In this document: positions 12,701 to 35,927 of the stretch, piece by piece
How the letters are laid out: each line of letters opens with the position of its first letter
Position numbering within the stretch: position 1 is the first letter of the stretch
Assembly (NCBI RefSeq): GCF_024713975.1
Contig: NC_091098.1
Coordinates: 14,742,316-14,806,315, forward strand
Source of the DNA: Paralichthys olivaceus
Taxonomy: Eukaryota; Chordata; Actinopteri; Pleuronectiformes; Paralichthyidae
DNA: 64,000 nt
Direction: 5' to 3'
Made by a program: the position numbers and the translations under genes
Notes under the pieces: generated by a model
Database searches by the model: none
Told to the model about the DNA's origin: nothing
What the model saw: the letters and a program-made list of their open reading frames with translations, nothing else

Positions 12701-13417
12701 AAGAAATTAACTTGTGATTCTGTGACAATGTGCAATCTGCAATGTTTGCTACACTGACAAGAGAAAAGCTCACCTTTACAAAGGTACTAAATGCAGTTTG
12801 AAACACTCTTCTATCATAATCTCAACACAAACTGTTGCAAAAGCATATCTGTTTATTATTCTAAATGCTGAAATATGTTATTTGTTTAATATTTTCAGAT
12901 CCTGACATACATTGGAGAATCCATTACAATTAAGCAGAACTCCAGTTTTGTTTTAAATTAACAAACATTGTAAGTGCAATTTACAATACAAACATTAAAG
13001 GGGAAAAATTCTGTCATTAAAAAAATCTACTTTTTTTGGAAAATAGGCATTTTGCGTTTTCTTTTCTTCATTAGAAATCACCATGATCAATACTTAACCT
13101 GACATCGCAAATAAAAAGAGGTGTAAGACATCAGCACATCCCATTACAGTCATTTAACTCAATGAACAATAACATTTTCATTTGAACAGAATTGTCCATG
13201 CAGAACAGCAAAGCACAGCACTGTATGTCACTACGGATCTCTGTGCATGTCTGTATCCAACAGTCACTCCTTGTCACTTGTTGAGCGACTTCGCTATGGA
13301 AACAGCGTAGAGAGATGAGGTTTCTTCTCCAACGTGGTTGCCAACTCGTGCCTAGTCTCTCTCCTCAACAGACTTACAACTTGCTTTGTTTACTACTGGC
13401 GTTGCTTTTGTATTCTT
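9750..13417. other. Region upstream of mip and downstream of ptges3; no gene seen
   Basis: No exon with convincing splice sites or family similarity on either strand. Contains a CA-rich microsatellite around 10785-10817 and a 39-41 bp imperfect hairpin at 11005-11105. Sequence from 13417 down to about 12850 is probably the ptges3 3' UTR: TTTATT at 12852-12857 reads AATAAA on the minus strand. The remainder is AT-rich and featureless. Confidence 0.5.
11005..11105. repeat. Imperfect inverted repeat (hairpin)
   Basis: The arm at 11005-11045 pairs with 11067-11105 across a 21-base loop. Read the same way, both arms begin GTGAG, share GCACACTGTC in the middle and end TACTTGCAA at the loop side, with a few mismatches and small bulges between (roughly 80 percent pairing). 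It could be a foldback transposon remnant or a miRNA-like precursor; it matches no miRNA I recognise. Confidence 0.7.
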
Positions 13418-13435
13418 CTACTCAAGGTCGGGAAT

Positions 13436-15808
<2,373 letters not shown>

Positions 15809-16006
15809 CTTCACTGTTTCGGGAATGAAAGTCTCTCTTCAGTCCACGATAAAAAAAAACACAGCGTTAGCAAGCTGCAGCTAAAAGATCAGAGAGATCG
15901 TGTTAGTGGAGTTAGCTCACTGACGTTTACACCGACACATGTATCGCGTATTTTCGTCGTTCTCCAGTGACGTGAAGTATCTTCACCCGCATGCGTGAGG
16001 CGCGAC

Positions 16007-16009
<3 letters not shown>

Positions 16010-16048
<39 letters not shown>
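16010..16048. repeat. (GA)n microsatellite upstream of ptges3
   Basis: About 19 uninterrupted GA units lie just upstream of the ptges3 promoter. Polypurine tracts of this kind can exclude nucleosomes or form triplex DNA. Confidence 0.95.
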
Positions 16049-23629
<7,581 letters not shown>

Positions 23630-25480
23630 CAATGACAGAGTCTTCCATGACTTTGTACGACTTTACGAGTGTCCTTGTCCTTCCGGCGGACATGACTCGG
23701 CTCCAGGTTGTGCTCTGAGACTGTCCGTCCTTCGAAGGATGGCCTAAGTCGAGGCCCTCAGCAGACGAGCGTCTAATGCTGCAGCAGAGCCCACATCACT
23801 CCGCTAGCTGTTCCTCTGTTTGTTCACTTTCCTCTGAATTAGGCTTAACCCTGTGCTACATGTGGACGAAAATACTTTGAGTGCAGTGCATTCTTGTATT
23901 ACACAATCCTCTACCTGTCACATTTGGCAATAGGACTGAAATCTGATGCACTTATTTAAGAGCATTGTGGGGAGTAGGAATTCACAATACTTATATATTA
24001 TTTAGGAAATCTAAGTTTAATGTTATCAGGACAGTTTATGTTATATTAATGTTTATTTCTACTCTGGGGATTACTTTGTTTCTTGTTTCTTACAAGCACA
24101 CATTCTGGGTTTTATCTCCAGAATTGTCTGTTGTGTACGTCTCTTTATTTTATTGTTACTAATTACTTGTTGCAAGGATTATATGGCAGAGGAGAGCTGC
24201 TTGAATCGAAAGAATTCATTTTCTGAAGTTATTGCAATCTAAAGCACTCAAGAGGCACTTTGGTACGGCAGTCTGTTTTAAAGTAGGAGTAGGAGTCGCG
24301 GTTTTTTGCTTCCTCTGTGTGGAAGAGTGCTCGGAGCAAACAGGTTAATGCAGCCATCAGCTAATAGCTCGGTGACTACAAGTTGATGTCAATTTGCTTG
24401 GAACTCTTCATTTGCGTGTGATCTCCATTTCCCCCCCTTCATTGTTACCTAAATAGGAAGAATGTTAAACACTGTCTCGATGCAGCACCTTTTATTACAT
24501 GTATTAGGACTGCCGCCTGGGTTTGGGTTTTTTTTGCCATTGGGCATCTCTGTTTTTCAAGATGTCTCCCAGGTGTTGAGCCCATTACCTCCTTTGTTAG
24601 TAATGTGCTCATCTAATTACCAGATTTAAAACGATGTCAAATGTAAAAGGGCATATAGACCACTTAAACCAAATCGAAGGCACAAACGCTCTTTAAATAT
24701 CTATGCCTCCGTCCCTGTCAAACTGGGAGATCTGCCTGCTAATGTTCTCATTTAAAATTTCTTGATCTGAATAGATGACCTAAAAACGGAGAAAAAAAAA
24801 TGACACGGGGACAATTGATTTGATTTAGGGTGGGCGGGATACTGATTTTGTTGTGCCTTTCTTATATTCACTTTTGATAAAAATCAAAGCATGTTACTGA
24901 TGAATGGTACGCAGTTTGGGCACATCTTGGTGTTATTTGATAGGTTTGCAGCATTATGTTTGTAGCTGTACTATCTGGCTTTAAGTACAAATACTACACG
25001 GTTCATTAGAATATGTAAACTAATGTGTATAAAATTAGCTTATCCTTCATTAACATTCTTGTAGCCCAAATGCTGAAGAAACCCTCAGACAGATAATGCT
25101 GTATGTGTCAAAATGCTTTGTTAAGTACAGTAACCTGCTTGGCTAGTGGTACATTTGTCATTAATTTGACTGGTTAGATCCATAAATCAAATACCCTGTT
25201 TATTATGTTTTCATCCCCTTTTGTATTTTAGTTAAGGGACCAACTGAACTATTTTTGGGACACAGGATTGTAGTTTACTAAAGCTACTGTGCAAACATTT
25301 CTATGCATAACATGACCGAGGAGGAGGATGGATCATAGAGAGATTACACTCATTACAAATCGATTGTTGAAGAAAAGTTTGAGTTTTGCTTTTCTAATTG
25401 TGTTGATTGGTACTTTGTTGATATTCAGAATAATGTGCTTTACATTTTAATACTTGAATAAAAAGTTATGTTTGGGTTTG
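23630..25480 (+). other. dtx3: dtx3 3' UTR with poly(A) signal
   Basis: About 1.85 kb without a credible open frame after the TGA stop. AATAAA lies at 25457-25462 followed by T/G-rich sequence; a second AATAAA at 25504-25509 may be an alternative. No retrotransposon sequence is obvious inside. Confidence 0.55.
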
Positions 25481-26516
25481 TGTTATATTCAGTGTAGTCC
25501 CCCAAATAAATTAGGTGCATTGTAAGCATATTAAACTCTCTGTCCGTCTGGAATGAGTTCAGGTTGTTGCCTCATCGGGATTTGATCTTTACTGTTACGC
25601 CGCAGCATCAAAAACTATAATAACACCAACATTCTGAATTCTGCTCATGTGTTTTCTACCATGTAGTTGACAACATAGTGACTGATGAGTGAGAAGAGCT
25701 TCAAAATACTTCAAATACAAGTTTTACTTTATTTTGCACCACAACTACATTTACAAATGAATGTCCCACTCCCCTTATTTCCTGTCTCTCATACTGTCAG
25801 CTCAAAGAAAATTATTAAAAAATGGTAAACAGCATATGCTGCCATACGTCTCTCCATTTTGAGGTGTCCAGTGCACATCTGAGGATGATCACGAGGTTTT
25901 ATATTAACAACTTATAACTGAATTAATTATTCAGAGACACTCTTCATCACTGCTGGCAGGCTACCTCTTCATTTCAACTTGGCTGACTGAAGAATTAGAG
26001 AAACCACTTACTTGATTATTTGCAATTTGTAATCAGTCATTCCTTCACTAAGTAACATTGTGGGAAGAATCACTTTTTCATTTATAAAACACCAAGAATG
26101 ATATTTCATTAAATGAGAACTTTGTTCCCATAATATAATGACTTTTTTGTCATCAAATTAGCCTCCGACTGTATTGTGGTACAGTTTTCTCATAAAACTA
26201 GGACTTCATCTCGTAATATTTGGACCTTCTGTCATTGAATTACCCTCCAATTTTATTCTAGTGATATTATGACCTTTATCATTTTAAATTACAACTTTAT
26301 TCCCATAATATTATAACCTTTCCCCATGTTCTCATTAAATGATGACTTTATTCTCGTCCTGGCAGAATGTTCTTGTCCTTCATTATGGCCCCAATGTCCA
26401 TCTCTGCTTCCCCACCCGTTATAATGAAGCTCTCTATAGCGCCACCTTCTGTTGTTAGTCAGATGGTTTGTGAATAAAGTTGGTTGCGGGGAAACACACG
26501 GTACTTTTTATTTTGC

Positions 26517-26524
26517 TGACGTCA
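26517..26524. promoter_or_regulatory. Full cAMP-response element (TGACGTCA) upstream of the short deltex gene
   Basis: A perfect palindromic CRE/ATF site 82 bases before the chosen ATG at 26606, within a locally CpG-rich stretch that begins abruptly near 26.5 kb. The position suits a TATA-less, CREB/ATF-responsive promoter. Binding is inferred from the motif only. Confidence 0.55.
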
Positions 26525-26605
26525 CAAATCTCCAGACAACTTGTTTACATACGCACGCGGAAGCAGCGCGCGATACTGGCCGCGTCACAGCCGGAAGAAA
26601 AGAAG

Positions 26606-29278
26606 ATGGAAAACACAACGAACAAGAAGAAGAGTTCGGAGGACTGCGCCATTTGTTTGGAGCAGATTCAGGAAGAGAAGACGCTCCCGTGTCGTCACTC
26701 CTTCTGCGCTCGGTGCATCGACCGTGTTTTCACGGTGAAGCCCGCGTGTCCGATCTGCAACACGTACCACGGCGCGTACACCGGGACTCAGCCGCAGGGC
26801 ACGATGACGGTGACGCGCAGCTGGCAGCGGCTGCCCGGGTACGAGCACTGCGGCTGCATCATCATACAGTACAGTTTCGCTGCGGGGATCCAAGGGGTGA
26901 GGAGGCTGACAGCGATCACACGCACAACCACATGCAGGGCACAGTTTCAGTACTTTCAGTTTTACATTTGTACACCAGGGGGCGCTGCTTGTGTCACACC
27001 AGAGCCCTGACCCAATTTACCATCATGCACCTCTGGGATTTCCTCCTTATGCTCAGAGTCATGCAACAAACCCAAACCTGTTCTTAGACAGTCACCTTTA
27101 ACCCCCCCCAGGTTGGTGTTTGAAGAGGAGCATCCTCTGTTGCCATAGTAACATTGTAGAGGCAGAGGACACAGTGTGCTTTTTATCTGGATTGTCCCAC
27201 CACATGTAATATCTCTTTCTCACTGCCAGTAAAATGCTTAAAAATCATGTCAGTTCTCCTGCATACATAAAGTATTTATTCATACACTACACTATTTATT
27301 TATTATTCAGTATTTATTCAACTGCTGCTACCTGGTCCTGTACATACATTCTTCACTCATCTTAACTCTACATAATTTATGTCTGTATTATCATATTATC
27401 TTACCTCAGTGCACTCTGATCACTTTAATCATTCAGTATTTATCTACAGTCTTACAAACAGTTTTCACAGCCGTTATCCTGTTCACCGTCCTTTCACAGT
27501 CATATACACTACCCTCACTTTATAAATTAAGTATACTGCACTGAAGTGTTTGTGGACATGGTACTGATGTCATTGTTGTTTTCTTTCTTGTTTTTACTTG
27601 TGTCTTGACATGCTCTATGTGCCTAAGTATTGTCCTCCGGGGGGAAAAAATTAAGTTGTTTTGAATTTGGCTCTACAAATTCTAATACTTGTTTGATTAA
27701 ACTGTTGTAATTTATCCAGTTGTTTGTGTAAATGCGGGCACCTCCAGGCAATTTATATATTTGGTAGATTCTTGAAGTAAAAAGAAGAAGAATAAAACCC
27801 CTGCATTTAACACATTTTATACATTTTACTTCATAAGCTATGTCAGCACATAGTAATTCCCCCTTTGCCAACTGTTAAGCATGATCGATATATTATGCTT
27901 TGGGGTTGTGTACCAGCCAGGAGCACAGGGAATATTGCAAAGGAAAGAATGGATTCTACAAAATATATTTTTATTTTCTGGATGCAAATGTCCTGAAGTT
28001 AGTTAAGAAAGGGAAACTGAAAAGATTCTGGCTTTTTAAAACAAGAGAATGATACAAAATCCACCAAGTTAAGAAACACAAGATAAAACTTTTGGAACAG
28101 CCCTCACTGTCCTCTGACATGAACATCACTTCAAACTTGTAGGTGGATCTTAAACATGCTGTGTGCACAAGACGGTCTTAAATCGTCAGATGTAAAGTGA
28201 TCTGTAGGAGGAGTGGGTGCACAAAAATAAAGCAGACAAACAAAAAACTCCGCAACATCTAACATCCAGCAGAGAAAACAGAAAGGCAGTGTGAAGTGAT
28301 GATGTGTTGATGTTGTGTAACACAGACGACTTTTAAATTGTATCAAGCTTCTGTTTTGTTAAAGAAAAGGCTTCCTTTACAATTCCTGTTTATTCATCAG
28401 ATGTGATTGTTCACACAACTCAAAAATGATTCCTTGTTTGGCTTCTTGCAGGTAGACATGAGAATGCACCTGACCTCCTACAGATATTATGTCACACATT
28501 TTATCAGTGTCTTGGTCATGAAAACACAAGTTATTAATTTATTTCATAAAAAAAACATCATTTTCATCTCTATATGTGTTGTTTACCATGTTACAGCCTG
28601 AGCACCCAAATCCCGGCGTGAGGTACAGCGGCACCTCTCGTACAGCCTTCCTGCCAGCCTGCGAGGAGGGAGAGAAGGTGCTGAGGCTGCTGAGGAAAGC
28701 GTTCGACAGCAGACTCATCTTCACCATCGGACGTTCCGCCACCACGGGCCTCAACAACGCCATCACCTGGAACGACATTCACCACAAGACGAACGTGGGA
28801 GGCGGCCCGCAATGGTATAACACCTCACTGCTGTAGAAGAACCACTCCTTTCATCTGCGGGTGTCTTGTTGGTTGTAATACAGGGTTTATGTTCTTCTGA
28901 ATCGATTTTGTGAGTGTGTGTGAGAACCAGAACTCGTGCTAAGTTACCCATCAGGTAGGTGTTGAGGTATTTCAGTAGACAAGACAAAACTTTAAACCTG
29001 CTGGTGGAACATCCAGGTGATCAACAAACTGAATGGGATTTATCCTCTGGGCACCATAAACACCCTGTCAGGCAAAAACAGTTTCATGACCCAGTGTTTC
29101 ACATTTACTAGTGCTCTGTGGAATCAGGACATTCTCTAACCAATCCTTTTCCAAAATTCCTACATTGCTTTTGATTGCTTGTGTTTCCTGTGATTCCAGT
29201 TTTGGATATCCAGATCCAGCTTATTTGTCCAGAGTTCAAGAGGAGCTTCGTCTTAAAGGAGTGACAGAGGATGACTAA
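26606..29278 (+). CDS. Short deltex-family E3 ligase (RING + DTC only), dtx3 tandem paralogue
   Basis: Three exons (26606-26896, 28597-28814, 29200-29278) encode about 195 residues. The C3HC4 RING is Cys14-Cys51 (CAICLEQI ... [14 protein letters not shown] ... CPIC), followed by the DTC domain with [33 protein letters not shown] and FGYPDPAY, ending LKGVTEDD. The DTC exon is exactly 218 bp and both DTC introns have the same phase as in dtx3, pointing to tandem duplication. The dtx3 N-terminal half is absent. ATG 26606 is chosen for its Kozak context (AAGATGG) and position after the CRE; an in-frame ATG at 26480 exists but would put the CRE inside the coding sequence. Like other deltexes it probably ubiquitinates ADP-ribosylated substrates. 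Mammalian DTX3L is a separate locus, so no symbol is given. Coding exon 1 is strikingly CpG-rich. Confidence 0.85.
26975..26988 (+). promoter_or_regulatory. CTCF-like core motif in intron 1 of the short deltex gene
   Basis: CCAGGGGGCGCTGC matches the CTCF core consensus closely, 79 bases after exon 1. Similar but weaker cores lie at 29917-29933 (CCACTAGAGTGCGCTGC) and near 26438 on the opposite strand. Motif match only; occupancy unknown. Confidence 0.45.
27200..27700 (+). mobile_element. Decayed non-LTR retrotransposon 3' region in the short deltex intron 1
   Basis: T-rich sequence with several TATTTAT/TTATTCA words ends in GTCCTCCGGGGGGAAAAAATTAAG and TTGAATTTGG (about 27630-27668). This resembles the fish LINE 3' end pattern (a short CCGGGG hairpin, then AATAAAGTT and a GAATTT-type tail). 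No open reading frame remains. The 5' limit is uncertain. Confidence 0.4.
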
Positions 29279-32200
29279 TGGATGAAGACAGTAATTGTTC
29301 ACATACATTTAATATTGCATATCATGAATAGTCTGCACTTTTACAGTCCTCGACAGGGATCTTGATCAGCGACACTTTAAGGATGTTTTTTCTGCATGGT
29401 GTTTGAATTGAATTAATGGATGTGAGACATGGAGATTAACTGCTTCCCCCAAAGATTTTAAATGTTCATTTCTAACTATGCAAAAATGACTTTAAGCACA
29501 GTGTAATAGAGTCACGGACTATACTGTTGATCATCGGATGAATGTTCATATTCCATTTTCACTATTTCACACAAGATCACAGATCTGGTGCCTTGTATTT
29601 TCAAAATTCATTTTACTTTGCCTCTGTTTGAGTATAGTTTGCTAAAGTTATTGTTAGCAAACAATTAGTTTATTCTATGACTATATTTATCTGTAACACA
29701 TTTGTTTAAAAACATCTTCAATCTGAATGAAAGTGTTGGAAGTCTTATTTGTGATCCTAGGCCTGATTTAGCAGAGGATATATTCATCAGGAAACATACT
29801 GTGTTAACAGAAGTGTCACACATAAAGAGAGTCAAGCAAACGAAGCGTCAGGAGTGCTCTGAATTCACCAGTCCAGTCATGTGTCCATTTTCATTTTGTA
29901 TCTTACCCCCTGTGGTCCACTAGAGTGCGCTGCTCTCCTCAGAGAAGTCTGATGGCGTGTGCTTGGTATACAGCTGGATCTCCATCACAAACCCACAGTC
30001 CCTCCCAAACCTCATCGCCCAAAGTCAGTGAGAGGAGCAGATGATGAGTCATGTGTTTCTATGGTGCTCAGGGCAGGTTTGACTGTGATATACAAGAGAG
30101 AAAGCATGTCAGCCTGTGTTTGACCATTTAACTGGATTTCTGATGAGCATTGAGATCTGTCACATGTCTGCATGTTAAATGTGTAACAAGTGTCTTACAG
30201 TAGCAATCTGCAACCCTAATTAACCTGGAGATATTGCAAGTAGACCAGTCCACTCCAGATAAAAAGCTTCAACAGTTCAAAAACTACACAAGATTTCAAA
30301 AATAGCAAAAAGTCTTGTGACCTGTTAAAAACTCAAGTGTTGAGGTGAAAGTATGTGGAAGTGGATGAATTCCACATGTGGTGATTGTTTCATAAGACGT
30401 GAACATTCTGTACGTTCATTTATTTTAATGGGAAAATACTAATTTCAGAAAGTATGAAATATATTGAAAAATGGAAGAAATTAGAAACCTTTCTGATTGA
30501 CCTGAGAATCTTGTTTGAATGTTTAAGCATGTATAAAAAACAGTTATATAACTATAAATGCTCACAGTAGAGCACATACCAAGGTCCAACAGTCCCCGTA
30601 TTAAACCAGATTTATCCAGATTTTTATTTAAGTTGCTCACACTCACTCATAAATTTCAGTCCCGTCAACATCATGATTTTTTTCTTTAATTAAGAACTAT
30701 GAATTATTCTCTGAGAAATAATCAAAGATGTTGAAAATCTCTCAGAGGGAAAATTAAAAAAAATGTAATGGGTTTCTTGCTGATCCATACTGCATCCTGA
30801 AAAAAACTTTTGTGGATATTGTTTCTTTAGTTTTTGCATAATCCTGCTAACAAACAAACAAACACAGATGAAAACATCACCTCGTTGGCTGAAGTAATAT
30901 GAAAAATGAAAGAATATTTCAATCTTATAAGAACATATCATTGAGTTGTATCATCTCAGGTGTCTTTAGATGCAGCAAAGCTTGACACACATGCTCTGGG
31001 TTTTTTGCTTCTCTGTCCTCTGGCCTCTCCAGTTATGAAGAAAAATCAATCATAAGCAGAGGATTTGTTTCTGTGTTAAATCACATGTTTATGGGATAAA
31101 AAAAAATCAACCTTTAACCTATATTACTATCAGAACGAGTGCACACGTGACGAGGCGGAGTCACCGGCTCGACCTCCTCAGCACTCTGATGTTGAAGCGG
31201 CTGGGGGACTTTCTGTGGCCTGTAGGATCTGAGGGCATCTGCTGCTCTCACAAAGCAGACCAGGACCCATCTGGTCAAATGTACCACCACCATCACTGCC
31301 CCACCTCCCCCCTCCCACATTTTTTTCCCTTAATGCATCAGTCCAATCCATTCCTCATCAACATTTATTCTGTCTTTGTTGAGCCTTTACCATTTATCTA
31401 TGAATTATGTGATTTATGGGGTTTCTACCACTTTATGTTTTGTGTAAGTGGACAGAACAACTTGCTTTAACTTCATGAATATTTTACTCATTTGCATTTT
31501 TCCTGCATTTTGTTTTTACATATTTACATTTTTTAGAATATCTGGAAACGTTTCCTCTCTAGGTGTGTAAGCAGATGCGAGTTAAAATATATCACACGAC
31601 AGAAGTTCTGTGTGTGCTATCTAAAAATTCCCTTTCACTTCACTGAATGTAACCTACATTTGAACATGAAATATTTCAAGTGAGAGAAGCTGGAGAGTAT
31701 TTCCATTAGAGGCCGTCCTCAGTGTTGCTTCATGCATTATCATTTAATTTATTCTTTCATTATTTATTTTGAATATTCTTTATAAAATAATACCCCTTGT
31801 TTTTTTGTTTTGTTTACACTCTCACTTAAAAAGTATCAGAGTTTGGGAGCAGATTTCATATTAAAATTCAATGACTCCTTGCCCCTCTCTGCAGGAATTC
31901 TCTGCTTCCCTGTCAGAGTCCATCTGCTGATAATAAGGGCAAAAATATTTATCATTGATTATGCACAGTAATGTTGTGGGTGGATTTAACATACATCGGC
32001 TTATACAGCCTTTGACGTGCCTCTATATAAAATGGACTGATGACGGAGTGAGAATAAGCTCTGATAGTGTATGGATTAAAATGAACACATCTGGAGCTGC
32101 TTACACTCATTTCCACTCGGGGTGTGGAGCAGCACTTGAAGACTCCTCCGTCAGACACTGAAAATAGCACCAAGACCTTGTTGATTTCATGTTTCTGGGT

Positions 32201-34084
32201 GTGACTACAGACTAGACGGCTTCTCAGGAGGGGCACCAGAGAAACACACAGAAGCACAAACTTGTCAGTGCAGTGGAGATGATAAGAAAATCAGTATGTG
32301 ACAGTGCAGAGATGTTGTTCTCGCCCCCTCTCCCCACTGTGCTCCTTAATTAGAGCGTCTCTGGCAGCGGGGGAAGCCCTGGCACACAGCCTGCCTGCCT
32401 GCCTGCCTCCTCTTCCTCTCATCCTCTGGTGCCAAAGCCACCCAATCACAGATATACCTGTCTATCTCAGTGCAGGCCATGCTCCTCTTCCCACAGTGTA
32501 ATGAGGATCAGCTCCTCCAGACATATCCTAGTTTTGTGCTTTTCCTTATATCCTCACTCTCTTTCCTCTGTTATGACCAAATTTGAAAGAGATAAAGATC
32601 ATCTGACTTTCCTGAATTGAAACTCTCTATGCTAAAACCATGAAGGACGAGAAAATGACAGTTGATAGTGGGTTTGTAGGTTAGGTTTATGAACCGTCTC
32701 CACACACACTCTTTGTGTGACAGAATGTCAGCCCACACCGCCGACATGCTCATTCACTGTGCCCGAGGCTGTTTGCTCAAGAACAGCAAAGTGAAGGTGG
32801 GTGTGTGGGTGCTTGTGCTTCTGTGGCTTTTGTCTGTGTGCCCTTGACTGCATCTGTGCGTACAGTATGTACGAATATGCACTAGTGAATACATGAGTGT
32901 GTGTGTGTGTGTGTGTTTGTTGAGGCAGTTTCTCACATTCTGTTCTCTGATTCATTGCTGGGGCTACATGGCTTTTTTTGTCTGCCTGATTTAGCAGAAC
33001 AGACCCTCTGCTTTTTTTAGTAGTGCTGACAGATTTACCGACTTACTCCACCGACAGGACACAACGGCAGAGCTGGCAAACTATCGGGGTCTTTGGCTGG
33101 GTTGTCAGCGTCACAGATTGAAGCCTCCTCTCAAGCTGTTCTTCATTAGCAACAGCCTAGTTTCTCCATGATATGAGAATAGTCACACCATCATCTGTGT
33201 GGGAGATAAAACCAATGTCCAGTAATACCCTCCACCAACTTGAATAATAGGAGCGACATTGTTATCAGTCGATTACCATGCGTAGAGAAGTGCTCACACA
33301 TTACAGGGAGATGCCAAGCTCCTTTGTTGTGCTCCCTGTCAGTATCCTCAGCCTTGGCCATCCACGCTCAGACTCACTCTCAGACTGTCTCATGTAAGAG
33401 CAATTAGCTGTGGCTGTCATGGCAACTAGCATGACCTTTTCTATCATTTTTACAAATGCGATTCTCAACCAAGGCCTCCCTTTCTTTTCAACAGCGACTA
33501 CAACTTTTCTTTTCAAATGTTTCACTCTATTTTTTCTAGGCTAGGAGAAATGTATCTTGGTGGAGACACTGGTGATGGTATAAGCTCTACTGAGTGACAT
33601 TCTAGTTCTGTTCGAATACCTCAGGTTTGAGTGAATGTAAAGTATTGTTCACTTCCACTGTGAAACCAGGAGAAAAATACACATCGAATAAAAATGTAAC
33701 CGATCTCCTCGGTGCATATCTGCACTTGTCGACTGCAGAAGACAGATTAAAGTAATTAGTGTTGACCACTTGTACTCCATTGATTTGCCAGATTGCAGGT
33801 GCCACAGAGGAACCATGGGGATTATCAAAATAAACGTGCCCCGGGAAAATCTTGTGCACGCGCTGTAAGGCTTTGCAAATTGAATATTCAGTGTAAATAT
33901 AAATGTTGACCCGCTCAGGAAAAATTTGTTCTGCGCCCTGCAACTGGGAGACTTGCAGCCAAGAACTGTGAGCCACACAAAGATTTTATTTAACAAGTAA
34001 TGTTAGTCATTCTATACTTTAAGCCAGGGTAAACATTCATGCAGAGACCTGATGCAGATCTGTAAGGTAAACCTGTAGAACCAT

Positions 34085-34290
34085 CCGTCCGTCTGTCCAT
34101 CTGTCTATCTGTCCGTCTGTCCATCCATCCTTCCATCCATCCATTCATCCATCCTTCCATGCATCCATCCATCATCCATCCATCATCCATCCATCCATCC
34201 ATCCATCCATCCATCCGTCTGTCCATCCATCATCTATCATCCATCCATCCATCTATCTAGCTATCCATCTATCCATCCATCCATCCATTA
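34085..34290. repeat. (TCCA)n-type satellite
   Basis: About 200 bases of variant TCCA/TCTA/TCCG tetranucleotides, with interruptions such as GTCTGTCC. It leads directly into a dispersed fish repeat at 34290, so the tract may be the expanded end of that element. Confidence 0.9.
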
Positions 34291-34425
34291 TCTATACCAC
34301 TTATCCTCAGGTGGCATACACCCTGGACACAGCACCAACGTATAGAGACAACCAAACATTCACTTTCACATTCACACCTACGGACAAATTAGTCTCTAAT
34401 TACCAGAACCCCCCACACACTAACC
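34287..34425 (+). repeat. Dispersed teleost repeat fragment
   Basis: CCATTATCTATACCACTTATCC, CACCCTGGACA, CACATTCACACCTACGGACAA and the following TTAGTCTCTAATTA match, in order, a high-copy repeat familiar from many fish genomes. Its internal part is deleted here. The class of that repeat is not certain. Confidence 0.6.
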
Positions 34426-35157
34426 AGTTTCTTTTAAGAACATCAAGGTTAAGTGTGTAAAAGCAAGAAAATCCCTGCAGTTATGAAGTGGGCACCTTGC
34501 TTCACCTGTGGTTTGTTGATGCAGAGCCATTGCACATGCAGGGCGCTCGGCAGGAGTTCTTACAATTAGCGAATGGAACAGCTGCACTTTATGGTGGCAA
34601 ACAGCTCACTAAGCAGTTTACGTTGAATCATAAAAGTAAACAGAGAGCTTAATCATGTCAGATAATTATAGCAGTGTTGTGTGAGTAACCATTCAGGCTA
34701 CAGTGGCTTATATCCTTATACCATGCAGAAATCAGGATGAGTCATGAGATGCATTTTCGTATTCATAGCTCAACTGGTTTCCTGTATTGTTTTAAGACAG
34801 ATTAACAAAATTAAAAAAGCCTTACCAGCATATTTGGACCATCCCAAAGTGGACAGAATAAAGAAATCTTAACAAAAGGATAGAATTTTTCTTTGGAGAA
34901 AGATTTGTTCAAACTGAGTCCTGGCATCTCTACCTGTCTTAATCAATAGCAAACAATGTGTGTCCCAGATTGCCTCTTCAATCTACATTTGTTTATTATT
35001 TTGTTATATGTATTTAAACTAAACATTATGAAATATTTGCGAAAATTAGAGCATAATAAACTATGATGTAACACATTAGTTAAACAGTGTAGATCTATGA
35101 ATATTTTGTCTCCACTCCAGAGCTCTTTTTGAACATCAAACACTATCTCGGCAATTA

Positions 35158-35181
35158 AAGAGAGAGAGAGAGAGAGAGAGT
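35158..35181. repeat. (AG)n microsatellite
   Basis: About 12 AG units in otherwise AT-rich intergenic sequence. Confidence 0.9.
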
Positions 35182-35927
35182 TGGAGATGGAGAAGAAGAA
35201 GGGAGTGCGTGTTTAAATATTTCTAGTGTAGCATACTAATTCCTGTCACAAATGTGCCTCCGGGCCCTCTACAGTCTGTAATGAGACAGAAAGAAAGAAA
35301 CATGCACATTTACTTATCAAAAACTCCCCCCAACCCAGGGATGTGTGAATCAAAACAAGAGGAGGAGGAAACAGAGAGGGAGGACACACACAGTGGGCAG
35401 GAGAATGTGTTTGGAGCTGGTGTCACTGTATCCCAGCATCTATAGCACGTATTGATTAAGCACCTTTATCTTAAAGTACTTTTTTAAAAAGACATTGACA
35501 CAAACCCAGACAGCAAACCTGGCCTTATCTTTTATTACATCAAAATATACTCCCAGCTAAGACACAGAACTTCAAACAGTATCACTGACACGCTCTGAAA
35601 TATTTAATCAATTCAAAATGCCGTCTTCAATAACTTTCTTATACATCCAGTCTCTGACACCATGCATCCACAGCTGGGGTTTAAGAGCCAAGAGACGAAC
35701 TGGAGAAAGGAGGGCAGCAAACTGTCCGACAAAATTGACTGTCTTTGTTCCACACTGGATATTAGTTAAACTATAAAAATACATCTGAAAACATTCACTG
35801 CCCTGTCCTGTCTGCTGCTCTGACAAATACAAAGTCTCCCCTGAGAACCTGCAAGAGGGCGAAGTTTTTTAGATTTTTTTTAAATTTTTCATAATTCTTA
35901 ACAGGAAATAACATGAAAATTAAATTG

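Noticed and set aside
31114-31470. Plus-strand 107-codon frame with a His-rich stretch
   Set aside because: No domain, splice sites or promoter; considered an orphan exon of a neighbouring 12q13 gene but no matching family could be named.
33990-34226. Minus-strand frame rich in Trp-Met-Asp-Gly repeats
   Set aside because: Translation of the TCCA tetranucleotide satellite.
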